A stretch of 64,000 bases of DNA from Streptomyces sp. G44 (GTDB lineage Bacteria; Actinomycetota; Actinomycetes; Streptomycetales; Streptomycetaceae): contig NZ_JAFEXF010000006.1 in NCBI RefSeq assembly GCF_016905445.1, positions 1 to 64,000 of the forward strand, read 5' to 3'. Of this stretch, positions 1 through 8,781 are shown one piece after another. How positions within the stretch are numbered: position 1 is the stretch's first letter; each line of letters begins with the position of its first letter. The notes below the pieces were generated by a model. It did not search any database. It was not told where the DNA came from and saw nothing but the letters and a program-made list of their open reading frames with translations. The position numbers and the translations under genes are program-made.

Positions 1-287
1 TCATCGCGGACCTGAACGTGCTCCAGCAACCGTGCCCAGGTGCCGTCCGCCTCCCAGCGGGCGAACCGCTCGTAGACGGTCTGCCACGGCCCGAACCGGT
101 CGGGAAGATCCCGCCACGGAGCCCCGGCCCGCAGCCGCCACAGCACCCCGTTGACCACCTGCCGGTGATCACGCCACGGACGGCCCCGTCCGTCCACCTG
201 AGGCAAAAGGGGCTCTATCCGCCTCCATGCCGCATCCGTCAACTCACCTCGACCTGCCACAAGATCAATTATCAGACCGGCTATAGG
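1..287 (-). mobile_element. IS5-type element, 5' part of a copy cut by the window edge
   Basis: Read on the minus strand, this is nearly the same sequence as the start of the element at about 7849-8779. It has the same terminal sequence (CTATAGCCGGTC followed by TGATAATTGATC), the same TTG start region and the same N-terminal transposase words (WRDHRQV, PERFGPWQTVYERF). Only the first quarter of the transposase is inside the window. The inner end at about 287 abuts a broken lipoprotein gene, so this copy probably inserted there. It shows that the element is present at least twice in this neighbourhood. Confidence 0.8.
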
Positions 288-495
288 CCCGCCTGGAACT
301 GGAGCTCATCCCCACCCGTCCCGTGCCGCAGGCTGCCGACCCACCGCACCAGCTCCTTGGACGGCGACCGTGCCGCCGCCGGCTCGGCCGACCCCTTGTC
401 CGACGCGCCGGCCTTGCCTCCGCCCCGCCTCCGCAGCCGCCGACGGCCAACACCAGCCCGACGGCCAACACCGCGACGCGTCCCCTCTTGAACAT
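288..495 (-). pseudogene. Lipoprotein gene fragment, truncated by the IS
   Basis: The reading starts with a short basic stretch, a hydrophobic segment (AVLAVGLVLAVGG) and a cysteine, which is a lipoprotein signal with a VGGC lipobox. After the glycine-rich run following the cysteine, the plausible protein continues in another frame (SKELVRWVGSLRHG) and then runs into the IS end near 287. There is therefore one apparent frameshift plus 3' truncation. The function of the lost domain cannot be told. The fragment is probably a casualty of the IS insertion. Confidence 0.45.
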
Positions 496-1035
496 CCCGA
501 CGTCCTCTCTCCGTACTGTTCACTCGGCCTTCGCGGGTCGCCCCCCGGCACCGCGGAAACCAGCGCAGCGCGGCACGGATTTGTTCGGCCACCCGGTCCG
601 CTGGCGTGAACAACGCCCGGTGGACGCACGAACTGGTTTGCAGTGCGGGCCTACGGACTCTCACCGCGGCCTGCACTGCCAATGCATTGGACTTTGACTC
701 AATACGCCTCGCGGCAGAGCGAATCGATCTCCGGCTCCGGGACAGGCATCGGCAGAAGGCCCCTGAACTGCGCAACACCTTGACGGCCGCAGTCTCGAAC
801 TGATGAGCCGCAGTGATGAGGACGGCCTACGTCTCGCGCTGCTTGTCAGCACGCTCATGCTGGGACTGCCGATCCGCCTGTCTCATCAGACCGCGATAAG
901 GGATGAGCGCGGCGCCGGTCCCGCTGACCGCGCCAACGCCGTGGACACCCGCCAGGACATTGCCCGCTCGATGCCCTGTCCTCGTCTCCTGCCTTGAGCA
1001 TCCCTGGTTTCGCTGACCGGGGAGGGCGGTCCGGC
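496..1035. other. No supported gene
   Basis: This stretch is less GC-biased than the flanks. It has only short open frames on both strands, with no ribosome-binding site or recognisable motif. It separates the IS-damaged lipoprotein from the 3' end of cynR. Confidence 0.5.
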
Positions 1036-1929
1036 TCATACCAGGGCGTGTGCCCAGTGGACAGTCTGCTGGGTGAAGGCGCGGGCTGCGGCGCTTTGGT
1101 AGGTGCTGTCGCGGCGCAGGAGCGTGACGGTGCGGGTGGGGAGCGCGGGGGTGAGGGGGATGGGCGTCAGGTGGTGGTGTTCGTGGGTGATTGCGTCGGG
1201 CAGGACGGTGGCCAGTGGGGTGCGCGCCACGATTTCGGTGAGGGCGCTGATGGAGTTGGCCTCCAGTGCGACGCGCGGCTGCACGCGGTGAGCGGCGAAG
1301 TGCTGGTCGATGTGCCGGCGAGTGGCGAAGTCGCCGCTGAGCAGGGCGAGATGGCGTTCGCCGAGGTCGGTGACCGGCATGGGTCCGGATGCGCCGGTGT
1401 CGGGGTGGTGGGGGCCGACGACGAGGCTGAGGGATTCGGTGAACAGTGCGGTGGCCTCGATGCCCGGGAGGTGGGTGCCGGTGAAGGCGATGCCGAGATC
1501 GAGCCGGTCGGCGAGCAGGTCGGCTTCGATGCGGTCCTGGGTCATCTCGCGCACGTCCAGGCTGATGCCGGGATGGCGGGTGTGGAAACCGGAGATCACA
1601 GGGCCGATGAGGTAAGCGGTGAAGGTAGGGGTGACGGCGAGGCGCAGGTGTCCGCGGGAGAGGTCCTGGACATCCAGTACCGCCCGTTCACCGGCCGCGA
1701 GGTCCTGTAGGGCGCGCTGGGCGTAGTGGGCGTAGGCGGTCCCGGCGTCGGTGAGGCGTACGGTGCGGCCGGTGCGGTCCAGCAGCTGGACGCCCAGAGC
1801 CTTCTCCAGCTGCCGGATCTGCTGGGACAGCGTGGGCTGGGAGATCCGCAGCTCTTCGGCGGCGCGGGTGAAATTGGCGTGCTCGGCGACGGCGAGAAAG
1901 TAGCGCAGATGACGCAGTTCCGGCTTCAT
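1036..1929 (-). CDS. cynR: LysR-type regulator CynR of the cyanate operon
   Basis: This 297-residue protein has an N-terminal winged helix-turn-helix (about residues 5-64; FTRAAEELRISQPTLSQQIR is typical of LysR proteins) and a C-terminal effector-binding domain. Several blocks closely match what I know of E. coli CynR, for example SGRTIRLTDAG-like, RLAVTPTFTAYLIGP and LLSGDFATRRHID. It is transcribed divergently from the carbonic anhydrase/cyanase genes, which is the classic cyn layout. CynR activates cynTS with cyanate as inducer and represses itself. A palindromic LysR box lies in the 126-bp intergenic region. Family and context agree, so the assignment is strong. Confidence 0.93.
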   Translation of the reverse strand: MKPELRHLRYFLAVAEHANFTRAAEELRISQPTLSQQIRQLEKALGVQLLDRTGRTVRLTDAGTAYAHYAQRALQDLAAGERAVLDVQDLSRGHLRLAVTPTFTAYLIGPVISGFHTRHPGISLDVREMTQDRIEADLLADRLDLGIAFTGTHLPGIEATALFTESLSLVVGPHHPDTGASGPMPVTDLGERHLALLSGDFATRRHIDQHFAAHRVQPRVALEANSISALTEIVARTPLATVLPDAITHEHHHLTPIPLTPALPTRTVTLLRRDSTYQSAAARAFTQQTVHWAHALV

Positions 1930-1937
1930 GACCGCAA

Positions 1938-1956
1938 CTATAGATGAGGTCGATAG
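1938..1956. promoter_or_regulatory. LysR-type operator (CTAT-N11-ATAG) between cynR and cynT
   Basis: CTAT at 1938-1941 and ATAG at 1953-1956 form a perfect inverted repeat separated by 11 bases. This is the T-N11-A architecture that LysR regulators bind. It lies 9 bases upstream of the cynR start, where a regulator could both repress its own gene and activate the divergent operon. The site is inferred from architecture. Confidence 0.6.
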
Positions 1957-2055
1957 CTGTCAGTGGTAGTGAGTCTTGGACTCTATAGGTGCAGGTCGTG
2001 CACAGTGAATGACGTCGGCCCCCACCGGCACACCCGATCGAAGGGAGTACGGGTC

Positions 2056-2655
2056 ATGCGTCATCTCGCCCAGGGAATCGACCGCTTCCAGCGGGAGATC
2101 TTCCCCGCCAAGGCAGGGCTCTTCGCCCACTTGGCCACTACCCACCAGCCCGTCACGCTGTTCATCAGCTGCTCCGATGCCCGCGTCGTCCCCGAGCTGC
2201 TCACCCAGTCCGACCCCGGCGAGCTGTTCGTCATCCGCACCGCCGGCAACCTCGTCCCTGCCTATACCCCCGGCCCCGACGGTGTGGCCGCGAGCATCGA
2301 GTACGCGGTCGCCGTCCTGGGCGTGAAGGACGTCATCGTCTGCGGGCACTCCGCCTGCGGTGCCATGACCGCCCTCGCCGAGGGCCACGATCTGACCGGC
2401 GCTCCGGCCATTGCCGACTGGCTGCGCCACGCGGATGCCTCCCGGGCCCGCGCCATCGCCCCCTCCGCGGGCGAGGACAAGGTCTCAGCTCTGGTACGGC
2501 AGAACGTCGCCGCCCAGCTGGCGAACCTGGCCACCCACCCCTCGGTGGCCCGCGCCCTGGCCCAAGGCAGCGTGCGGCTGCACGGATGGGTGTTCGACAT
2601 CCCCACCGGCACCGTCGAGGAACTCCACGACGCGCCCCCGGCCCTCGCGGCCTGA
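2056..2655 (+). CDS. cynT: Beta-class carbonic anhydrase of the cyanate operon
   Basis: This 199-residue beta-carbonic anhydrase interconverts CO2 and bicarbonate. Zinc ligands are visible as Cys39 and Asp41 in CSDAR, and His98 and Cys101 in CGHSACGA; Arg43 of the Asp/Arg pair is also present. The ATG at 2056 was chosen because AAGGGAG sits just upstream; an earlier in-frame start lacks this. Cyanase consumes bicarbonate with cyanate, so the anhydrase keeps bicarbonate from leaving as CO2. This is the known role of CynT. It lies between divergent cynR and downstream cynS, with about 100 bp to cynS. Confidence 0.93.
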   Translation: MRHLAQGIDRFQREIFPAKAGLFAHLATTHQPVTLFISCSDARVVPELLTQSDPGELFVIRTAGNLVPAYTPGPDGVAASIEYAVAVLGVKDVIVCGHSACGAMTALAEGHDLTGAPAIADWLRHADASRARAIAPSAGEDKVSALVRQNVAAQLANLATHPSVARALAQGSVRLHGWVFDIPTGTVEELHDAPPALAA

Positions 2656-2759
2656 CCCATCCCCTTTTGATCTCGTCCGGGTGCCTTCGCCCTCGGACCC
2701 CCACGAACCTGCCATCCCCCCTTGTGGGGACGGCACCCACTGGAAAGGAACCGCCTCTC

Positions 2760-3230
2760 ATGGTGCACGCCCAGTTCGACAACAGCGCCCGTCAGCAGCT
2801 CGCGATCGCCGCGGTCGAGGCCAAGACCCGCCGTGACCTGTCCTGGCAGCAGATCGCCGACGCAGCCGGCCTGTCGGTCGCGTTCGTCACCGCCGCCGTC
2901 CTCGGCCAGCACGCCCTGCCCGAGAAGTCCGCGAAGGCCGTCGCCGAGCTTCTTGGCCTGGACGACGACGCGGTGATGCTGCTGCAGACCATCCCGACCC
3001 GCGGCTCCATCGAGGGCGCCATCCCGACCGACCCGACGATCTACCGTTTCTACGAGATGCTCCAGGTCTACGGCACCACCCTCAAGGCCCTGGTCCACGA
3101 GCAGTTCGGCGACGGCATCATCTCCGCGATCAACTTCAAGCTCGACGTGAAGAAGGTCGCCGACCCCGAGGGCGGCGAGCGCGCCGTCATCACCCTCGAC
3201 GGCAAGTACCTGCCCACCAAGCCCTTCTAA
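2760..3230 (+). CDS. cynS: Cyanate hydratase (cyanase)
   Basis: This 156-residue protein is the family's usual length. It decomposes cyanate with bicarbonate to ammonia and CO2 via carbamate. The catalytic residues known from the E. coli decamer fall at the same numbers here: Arg96 and Glu99 in YRFYEM and Ser122 in GIISAI. An N-terminal helical domain (about residues 10-85) precedes the catalytic C-terminal domain, which ends in the characteristic [18 protein letters not shown] precedes the ATG. It shares the promoter region with cynT. A strong hairpin follows the stop codon. Confidence 0.97.
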   Translation: MVHAQFDNSARQQLAIAAVEAKTRRDLSWQQIADAAGLSVAFVTAAVLGQHALPEKSAKAVAELLGLDDDAVMLLQTIPTRGSIEGAIPTDPTIYRFYEMLQVYGTTLKALVHEQFGDGIISAINFKLDVKKVADPEGGERAVITLDGKYLPTKPF

Positions 3231-3253
3231 GGCGAGCCGCAGGACAGCACGAC

Positions 3254-3295
3254 CCGGGGCGGGCCCGGACCACCACGTCCCCGGGCCCGCCCCGG
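3254..3295 (+). terminator. Hairpin after cynS
   Basis: A perfect 15-bp GC stem (3254-3268 with 3281-3295) encloses a 12-base loop. It begins 23 bases after the cynS stop and ends 75 bases before the deaminase start. It could terminate the cyn transcript or reduce read-through into the deaminase gene. No long T-run follows, as is common in high-GC actinomycetes. Confidence 0.65.
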
Positions 3296-3370
3296 CCCCC
3301 TCCCCATTTGCTCGCGGCCTGCCGCCGACGCCGAAACGGCACGCGCGCCCTTCCCCGTTGGAGGACTCCC

Positions 3371-3868
3371 ATGAACTTCGCACAGCGCACCATCGACATC
3401 GCCCGACAGAACGTCGCCGAAGGCGGCCGACCCTTCGCGACCGTCATCGTCAAGGACGGCGAGATCCTCGCCGAGTCCCCCAATAAGGTCGCCCAGACCA
3501 ACGACCCCACCGCCCACGCCGAGATCCTCGCCATCCGCGAAGCGTGCACGAAGCTGGGCACCGAGCACCTGACCGGCACCACCATCTACGTCCTGGCCCA
3601 CCCCTGCCCGATGTGCCTGGGCTCGCTCTACTACTGCTCCCCGGACGAGGTCGTCTTCCTCACCACCCGCGACGCCTACGAGCCCCACTACGTGGACGAC
3701 CGCACATACTTCGAGCTCGACACCTTCTACAGCGAGTTCGCCAAGAACTGGGACGAGCGCCGCCTTCCGATGCGCTACGAGCCACGCGAGGACGCCACCG
3801 CCGTCTACAAGTTCTGGCAGCAGCGCAACGGCGGCGAGCGCCGCGTGGCCGGCACCCCCACCGCCTGA
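3371..3868 (+). CDS. Cytidine/guanine deaminase-type nucleobase deaminase
   Basis: This 165-residue protein belongs to the zinc-dependent cytidine deaminase-like fold. The HAE motif in TAHAEIL supplies one zinc ligand and the proton-shuttling Glu. PCPMC supplies the other two Cys ligands. Overall layout resembles guanine deaminase (GuaD) and related bacterial deaminases rather than TadA, but substrate cannot be fixed from sequence. GGAGGA lies just before the ATG. It follows cynS in the same direction, after a strong hairpin. A nitrogen-salvage role with cyanase (both release ammonia) is only an inference. Confidence 0.85.
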   Translation: MNFAQRTIDIARQNVAEGGRPFATVIVKDGEILAESPNKVAQTNDPTAHAEILAIREACTKLGTEHLTGTTIYVLAHPCPMCLGSLYYCSPDEVVFLTTRDAYEPHYVDDRTYFELDTFYSEFAKNWDERRLPMRYEPREDATAVYKFWQQRNGGERRVAGTPTA

Positions 3869-4010
3869 CCGCCACGCCCGACGTAATCGAGAAGGCCGCC
3901 TCGATCCGGCTCCACCAGGGCCGGATCCAGGCCACCCGCAGCCACGTCCGCGTCCGTTCCTACATGCCCGGCGGCACACGCCAACCCGGCGAAACCCACA
4001 CAGTGCCTAG

Positions 4011-4869
4011 GTAGTGTCTTGTCGATCAAGTGTCGAGCCAGATGAGTGTGCTGGCCAAGGTGACGGCGGCGAGGTAGCGGCCGGGCTGCTTGTCGTAGCG
4101 GGTGGCGATGCCGCGCCACTGCTTGAGGCGGTGGAAGCAGCGTTCGACGACGTTGCGGCGCCGGTAGACGGCCCTGTCGAAGAGCCGCAGGGCCGTTCGC
4201 GGCGCCGTCGTCGGCCCGCGAGCTGGTCGACGCGTTCGGGAATGGTCGCCTTGATTTGGCACCTGCGCAGATAGGCACGGAAGGAACGGGCCGAATAGCC
4301 CTTGTCGGCCACCACCCGATCAGGCCGCAGTCGAGGCTGTCCCGGTCCGGGCCGCAAGACGCGGATCTTGCCGATGACCGTCTCGGCCTGGGTGCAGTCG
4401 TTGCAGGTGCCGGCCGTGACCGTGAAGGCCAACGGCCGGCCCCGCCCGTCGCAGGCCAGGTGGATCTTGCTGGTCAGCCCGCCGCGGGAGCGTCCGAGCC
4501 CACGCTCCTCAAGCCCTTTTGGCGGCCGTGTGCTGATGGGCCCGCACGATCGTGGAGTCCAGCGCGACCAGCCAGTCCACCTCCACCCGCCCCTGGGCCG
4601 CGGCCAGGAGTCGGTCGAAGGTTCCGTCGGCCGCCCAGCGCGCGAAGCGTCCGTGCACGGTCTGCCAGGGCCCGAACCGCTCCGGCAGATCTCTCCTGGG
4701 CAGCCCGGTATGGAACTTGAACACGATGCCTTCGAGGACCTGGCGGTGATCCCGCCACCTGCCCCGGCCCACAGGCGGCAACAACGGCTCCATCACCGAA
4801 CACGCAGCGTCAGATATCTCCCCATCCCTCACGGTCAGTCCAACGATCGGATGATCGGACAGACACTGC
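4011..4869 (-). mobile_element. IS5-family (IS427-like) element with CTAG target duplication
   Basis: The element is 859 bp. Its ends are inverted repeats with 14 of 18 matching bases (GTAGTGTCTTGTCGATCA against GCAGTGTCTGTCCGATCA). CTAG is directly repeated at 4007-4010 and 4870-4873, the expected target duplication. One degenerate transposase gene fills it. The host DNA on both sides (3869-4006 and 4874-5280) has no gene I recognise, although a short frame after 4874 (REISEELDPTLDATTVIRRL) looks like the end of a former protein. Confidence 0.85.
4026..4832 (-). pseudogene. IS5-type transposase with an extra frameshift
   Basis: The N-terminal half (start near 4832, ending in DSTIVRAHQHTAAK) and the DDE half (GRPLAFTVTAGTCNDC, VVADKGYSAR) lie in different frames. 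They meet at a CAAAAGG run near 4515, as in IS427-type elements that use programmed frameshifting. A second frame change occurs near 4210, after QLAGRRRR; only then does the C-terminal RRNVVERCFHRLKQWRG block follow. That second break is not programmed in this family, so the copy is probably inactive. DDE residues are visible as D in LDSTI, D in ADKGY and E in VERCF. Confidence 0.8.
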
Positions 4870-5299
4870 CTAGTGCCTTGCCCGGGAAATCAGCGAAGAA
4901 CTCGACCCGACCCTCGACGCCACTACCGTCATCCGCCGACTCGTCCTGGACCCGCCCCACAGGGAGAGAACGCGGAAATCGCCTGGCGCACCCATGGCGA
5001 CCACCACCACACCAGCACCACCACCCCCCAGCACCTGCTGGACCACCGCACCGGCACCGGCGAACTCCTGCGCTGGCCAAGGCGGCGTCTGCGGCTGCGG
5101 CCGCACCGGCGCCGGGCCGGTCGGTGCGATCTCCGAGCTCCTCCAACGACGTGCTCACGGCCTCGCTCCACGCCCCATACCTCGGTGCGCCGACGGGCCG
5201 GGTCGTCGCTGAGAAGCTGTTTCCAAGCTTCTCTGGCACTGCTGGTGACCGGACGGGATTAGTTCGTGCCTTCGTAGGCGTGTGATCGTTGGTCCGTTC

Positions 5300-5620
5300 A
5301 TGATGACGCGTGCTATTGCCCGAGGATCTGTTGTGATGGTGGCCCTGCTGGGAGCTGCCCAGGGGGCGTCTCCGGCCTGGGCCGGAGGCATCGGAGATTT
5401 CCTGTCCCCCGCCTTTGGCAACGGCTGCACCAACCATCACGGCGTCAGCACCAACGGAGCCACCACTCACGGCACCGGGGCAGCCAACGGCAACTTCGCC
5501 GGGCTCCCCATCGGCGGCCCAACCAACCAGTGCGGTGGCGCCGATCTGCCGACCCGAAGCCTCTTCTCCAACATTCCGTACGACACTGCCGTGATTAAGG
5601 CCGACCGAGCCTTCGCGTGA
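5300..5620 (+). CDS. Small secreted protein, conserved type of unknown function
   Basis: A 106-residue product starts with MMTRAIARG, followed by a hydrophobic signal segment and an ASPAWA-like cleavage site. The mature part (GIGDFLSPAFGNGC, repeated TTHGTGAANGN, ending NQCGGAD) resembles small secreted Streptomyces proteins with two conserved cysteines that recall chaplins; it lacks a full chaplin domain. The tail after CGGAD (LPTRSLFSNIPYD...) may be native or altered, because a transposase remnant begins 5 bases after the stop. Expression outside the cell wall is likely; the function is unknown. Confidence 0.6.
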   Translation: MMTRAIARGSVVMVALLGAAQGASPAWAGGIGDFLSPAFGNGCTNHHGVSTNGATTHGTGAANGNFAGLPIGGPTNQCGGADLPTRSLFSNIPYDTAVIKADRAFA

Positions 5621-5624
5621 GTGC

Positions 5625-6180
5625 TCAGCGGGTGATGCGGCGTGTCATGAGGGTGATGGCTGCCCAGGTGATGAGGGTTTCGGAGTGCTGGACGAGCCGT
5701 TCATAGTCGCGGGCGTGACGGCGGGCGTTCATCATCCAGGCCAGACTCCGTTCGACGACCCAGCGCCTTGGGATCACGACGAAGCCGGTGGTGTCCCTGG
5801 GCCTGCTCACAGTCTTGATCGTCAGGTTGAGGTGCCGTTTGGCCCAGGTCACAAGCTTGCCCGCGTAGGCGCGATCGGCCCAGACGATCGTGATCTCGGG
5901 GTGCATCAGCCTCAGCCGGAAGAGAACTTCCTTGGCCGTAGCGGAGTCGTGGAGGTCGGCCGGGGTGACCATGACCAGCAGGGGCAGGCCGCGGGTGTCG
6001 ACACGAGGTGCCGCTTGCGGCCGTTGATCTTCTTGCCCGCGTCGTAGCCGCGTGAGATGCGGGTGACGGTCAAGGCCGCTTTGACGGACTGGGAGTCGAT
6101 GATCGTGGCGACGGCGCGCGGTCCTTTCGGCGGCGAGGGGCAGGAGGAGAGGGAGCACAAGTTGCGGTATGGGTGGGGAG
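5625..6180 (-). pseudogene. Degenerate IS5-type transposase, 3' two-thirds
   Basis: The minus strand shows IIDSQSVKAALTV and YDAGKKINGRKRHLV in one frame. It then continues after a frameshift near 5996 as DTRGLPLLVMVTPADLHDS, WADRAYAGKLVTWA and PRRWVVERSLAWM in another. These are the catalytic D, D and E regions of a DDE transposase of the IS5 family (a different subgroup from the neighbouring elements). The N-terminal part is missing, so it is a dead remnant. Confidence 0.75.
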
Positions 6181-6384
6181 TCAGCCCAGGTGGGCGGTGA
6201 CGCTGTCCTCGGAGCGGGTGGAGCTGCCGTCTGCCGTCGGGATGCGGTGGTCTTGATGGGCGTCGTGGTCACTGCGTCGTCGCGCTCGCGGACGGCTATC
6301 TGCCCCGGACAACTGTGCCCATGGCGCCCTGAGCGATTGCCGGCGGCGCGCTCGGCGCGGTCGAGCGGTGCGCTTCACGGGGCG

Positions 6385-6870
6385 TCATCCAAGGCTGCGC
6401 CAGGCGGCGTGCCGTCGTCGTCCTGGTCCGCGTCGTCGCCAGCCGCAGAAGCGCAGGTAGTTGTCTTGCCTGATCAGGGGGCGGCGCTTGTCCTTGCCCT
6501 GCCACAGCTCGTAGTGGTCGCCCTTGTCGACGAACCAGACCGGTTCGCATGGGCCCTTGCCGGCGACGGTCTTCATCCAGCCGTCGGACGAGTCGATCCA
6601 CTTGCCCTTCTGGTGCTCGCAGGCGACTTGAAGGTATCCGGCCCAGTCACCGCCGTCCGCCCAGCCGTCGACGCAGCGCATCCACAGAACCGGTGCTCCC
6701 GTGAGTGTCATCGAGGAGGTGGAACCCGCGCCATGCTTGGCCACGCACCCGCCCATCCCTGCGGAGAAGTCGAAGGCAATCCAGTCCCGCTCAAAGCGCG
6801 CTGCCTCCCATCTGTCGTGGATCGCGAACGTTTCGGTGTCGGTACACATGGTCCCCATACCGAAGTCTCC
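6385..6870 (-). CDS. Unrecognised open frame, possibly a remnant
   Basis: From a methionine near 6868 the frame reads about 160 residues with a plausible protein composition. It is rich in Trp and Cys, with blocks such as FERDWIAFDFSAGMGGC, YLQVACEHQKGKWID and WFVDKGDHYELWQGKD. I do not recognise a family. It fuses upstream, in the same frame, with the tail of a broken transposase. The C-terminal end (RRRGPGRRRHAAWRS) looks out of frame. It may be a real gene with a damaged end or a fragment. Confidence 0.3.
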   Translation of the reverse strand, partial: GDFGMGTMCTDTETFAIHDRWEAARFERDWIAFDFSAGMGGCVAKHGAGSTSSMTLTGAPVLWMRCVDGWADGGDWAGYLQVACEHQKGKWIDSSDGWMKTVAGKGPCEPVWFVDKGDHYELWQGKDKRRPLIRQDNYLRFCGWRRRGPGRRRHAAWRSLG

Positions 6871-6879
6871 TCGTGGTCG

Positions 6880-7107
6880 ATCCCAGCGATGCCGGAGTAC
6901 CCGCTCACCACCCGGTCCGATGGCATGGTGTAGCCGCAGCTGCTCGGTGACGACCTCGATGCGCATGGCGGTCTGGTCTGCATCGGGCCGGTGCAGCCGG
7001 CTCCGGACCGCAGCAAACACCCCGTGCCGTCGCTGATGGTCGTGGTCTTCACGGTGTACTGCTTCTTCTTGCCGGAGACGAACGCCTTGCGTACGGGGCG
7101 TCCGGCC
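6880..7107 (-). pseudogene. 3' segment of a transposase split by the 7110-8779 insertion
   Basis: The minus strand reads AGRPVRKAFVSGKKKQYTVK and TTTISDGTG, then after a frame change DQTAMRIEVVTEQLRL. These match the middle of a DDE-superfamily transposase with an RKAFVSGKKKQ-type core and an N-terminal helix-turn-helix. The missing 5' portion lies at 8782-9276, in the same orientation and frame, on the other side of the insertion. The frame change and loss of the C-terminus mean it was also decaying independently. Confidence 0.6.
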
Positions 7108-7205
7108 TAGAGCCTGTCTGACAATTCCCGTCCAATCAGCGAGGTTCGGCTGAGTTGGCAATCGGGAGGTGCGCCGACCGCCCGGCGGGGATTACCGGGC
7201 AGGGC

Positions 7206-7835
7206 CTACGAACGGCGGGCCAGCAGATGGGCGTCGAGGAAGCCCCTTTCGGAGGCTGGATCGTGGAGCAACCGGGCGAAGGGAACGAGCTCGGCGTCGG
7301 CCAGCAGTTCGGCCAGGCGATCCGCCGGCCAGCTGTAGGCAGGCGCCACCTTGTGGTCGAAGCGGACCGGTTCTTGTTCGTCGGTCCCGAAGAAGGAGAC
7401 CAGGAGCAGGCCATCCGGCGCCAGGACGCGTGCCTGCTCGGCTAGCAGCTCCGGCAGTTCTCCCGGAGGGGTGTGGATCATCGAGTAGTGGGCCAGTACG
7501 CCGCCGAGCGCGGCGTCCTCGATCGGCAGGGACTCCATCCGCGCCTCCTGGAAGCGCAGCGCCGGATGGGCCTGCCGGGCGTGGTCGATCATGCCAGGGG
7601 CGAGGTCGAGTCCGAAGGCGTCCAGGCCCAGTTCGTGCAGCATGGCTGTCAGATGTCCGGGACCGCACCCGACGTCCGCTGCCCGCGGGTTGCCCGTCGC
7701 GCGCACCAGTTCGGCGAAGGTGCCGATCATGGTCCGGGAGAAAGGCTGTGTCTCCAGCCGGTTTGCGAACAGCGATGCGTACAGCTCGACGACTCCGTCG
7801 TAGGCCGTCCTGGTCTCGTCCTGGTGATTCACCAC
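7206..7835 (-). CDS. Class I SAM-dependent methyltransferase
   Basis: This roughly 209-residue protein has the Rossmann SAM site DVGCGPGH (motif I), an acidic motif II (FGLDLAPGM) and motif III/post-I blocks (VLAPDGLLLVSFFG). It resembles the small Methyltransf_11/25 type enzymes acting on small molecules; substrate is unknown. A GTG at 7835 was chosen because it lies just inside the non-IS sequence. The frame continues 23 codons further back into the IS end, and no clear ribosome-binding site is visible. The IS terminal sequence sits about 13 bases from this start, so expression may depend on the IS. Confidence 0.75.
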   Translation of the reverse strand: MVNHQDETRTAYDGVVELYASLFANRLETQPFSRTMIGTFAELVRATGNPRAADVGCGPGHLTAMLHELGLDAFGLDLAPGMIDHARQAHPALRFQEARMESLPIEDAALGGVLAHYSMIHTPPGELPELLAEQARVLAPDGLLLVSFFGTDEQEPVRFDHKVAPAYSWPADRLAELLADAELVPFARLLHDPASERGFLDAHLLARRS

Positions 7836-7888
7836 GGGCAGGACTCTATAGCCGGTCTGATAATTGATCTTGTGGTAGGTCGAGGGAG

Positions 7889-8760
7889 TTGACGGATGCG
7901 GCATGGGGGCGGGTAGAGCCCCTTTTGCCCCAGGTGGACGGACGGGGCCGTCCGTGGCGTGATCACCGGCAGGTGGTCCACGGCGTGCTGTGGCGGCTAC
8001 GGACCGGGGCTCCTTGGCGCGACCTGCCCGAGCGGTATGGGCCGTGGCAGACCGTCTACGAGCGGTTCGCCCGCTGGGAGGCCGATGGCACGTGGGCGAA
8101 GCTGCTGGAGCATGTCCAGGTCCATGATGACGCAGGGGGCCGGGTGGAGTGGATCGTCGCCGTTGACTCCACGATCAACAGGGCCCACCAGCACGCCGCG
8201 GGCGCCCGTAAAAGAGGGACGCAGACAGGGACGAACTGGAAGATCCGGGCCGCTCGCAGGCGCATCAGGCACTCGGTCGGTCCCGGGGCGGGCTGACCAC
8301 CAAGGTCCATCTCGCCGTCGACGGCCGGGGACTGCCGTTGTCGATCGTGCTCACACCCGGAGACGTCAACGACGCCACCGCGTTCGCCGACGTCCTCGAC
8401 GGGGTCCGCACCCCGCGCGTCGGCACGGGCCGCCCGCGCACGACACCGGATCGTGTGCTGGGTGACAAGGCCTACTCCAGCAGGGCCATCCGTCATCTGC
8501 TGAGGCGTCGGGGCATCGCCGCCACGATCCCCGGGCGCCGCGACCAGGTGGCCAACCGTCGACGCAGGGGGCGCTTCGGTGGCCGGCCACCCGCCTTTGA
8601 CAGGGAGATCTATCGCGACCGCAACGTGGTCGAACGATGCTTCGCTCGCCTCAAGCAGTTCCGTGCGATTGCAACTAGGTTCGACAAGCTCGCGGACCGC
8701 TACCGCGCGGGAGTCGTCCTAGCCTCCCTGATTCTCTGGCTCCGCGAAACGGCCAGGTGA
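7889..8760 (+). CDS. IS5-family (IS427-like) transposase in two overlapping frames
   Basis: The first frame (TTG at 7889, GAGGGAG upstream) carries the N-terminal DUF4096-like domain and the first catalytic Asp (VAVDSTINRAHQHA), ending at 8296. The DDE domain continues in the -1 frame from about 8212 (DELEDPGRSQAHQALGRSRG, then GDKAYSS and VVERCFARLKQFR). The frames meet at an AAAAG run (8210-8214) and overlap, as in IS427-group elements that use -1 frameshifting. The run is shorter than usual, so the shift could be weak or the element broken. It is the least damaged transposase in the window. Confidence 0.8.
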
Positions 8761-8781
8761 TCATTTGTCAGACAGGCTCTA

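Larger units (their letters stand above)
7110..8779. mobile_element. Insertion unit carrying a methyltransferase plus an IS transposase
   Basis: The 1,670-bp segment is bounded by identical 15-base inverted ends (GAGCCTGTCTGACAA at 7110, its complement ending at 8779) and flanked by TA on both sides (7108-7109, 8780-8781). Both junctions lie inside a single transposase reading frame, which is continuous when the unit is removed apart from one TAG at the join. Inside are a methyltransferase gene (minus) and an IS5-type transposase (plus). An internal IS end also exists near 7849, so the smaller element alone can be seen as an IS. The outer unit looks like an IS with a passenger gene. Confidence 0.6.

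Noticed and set aside
5300..5620. Calling the small secreted protein a chaplin
   Set aside because: The two-Cys chaplin domain is not complete and the tail differs. Described only as secreted and chaplin-like.
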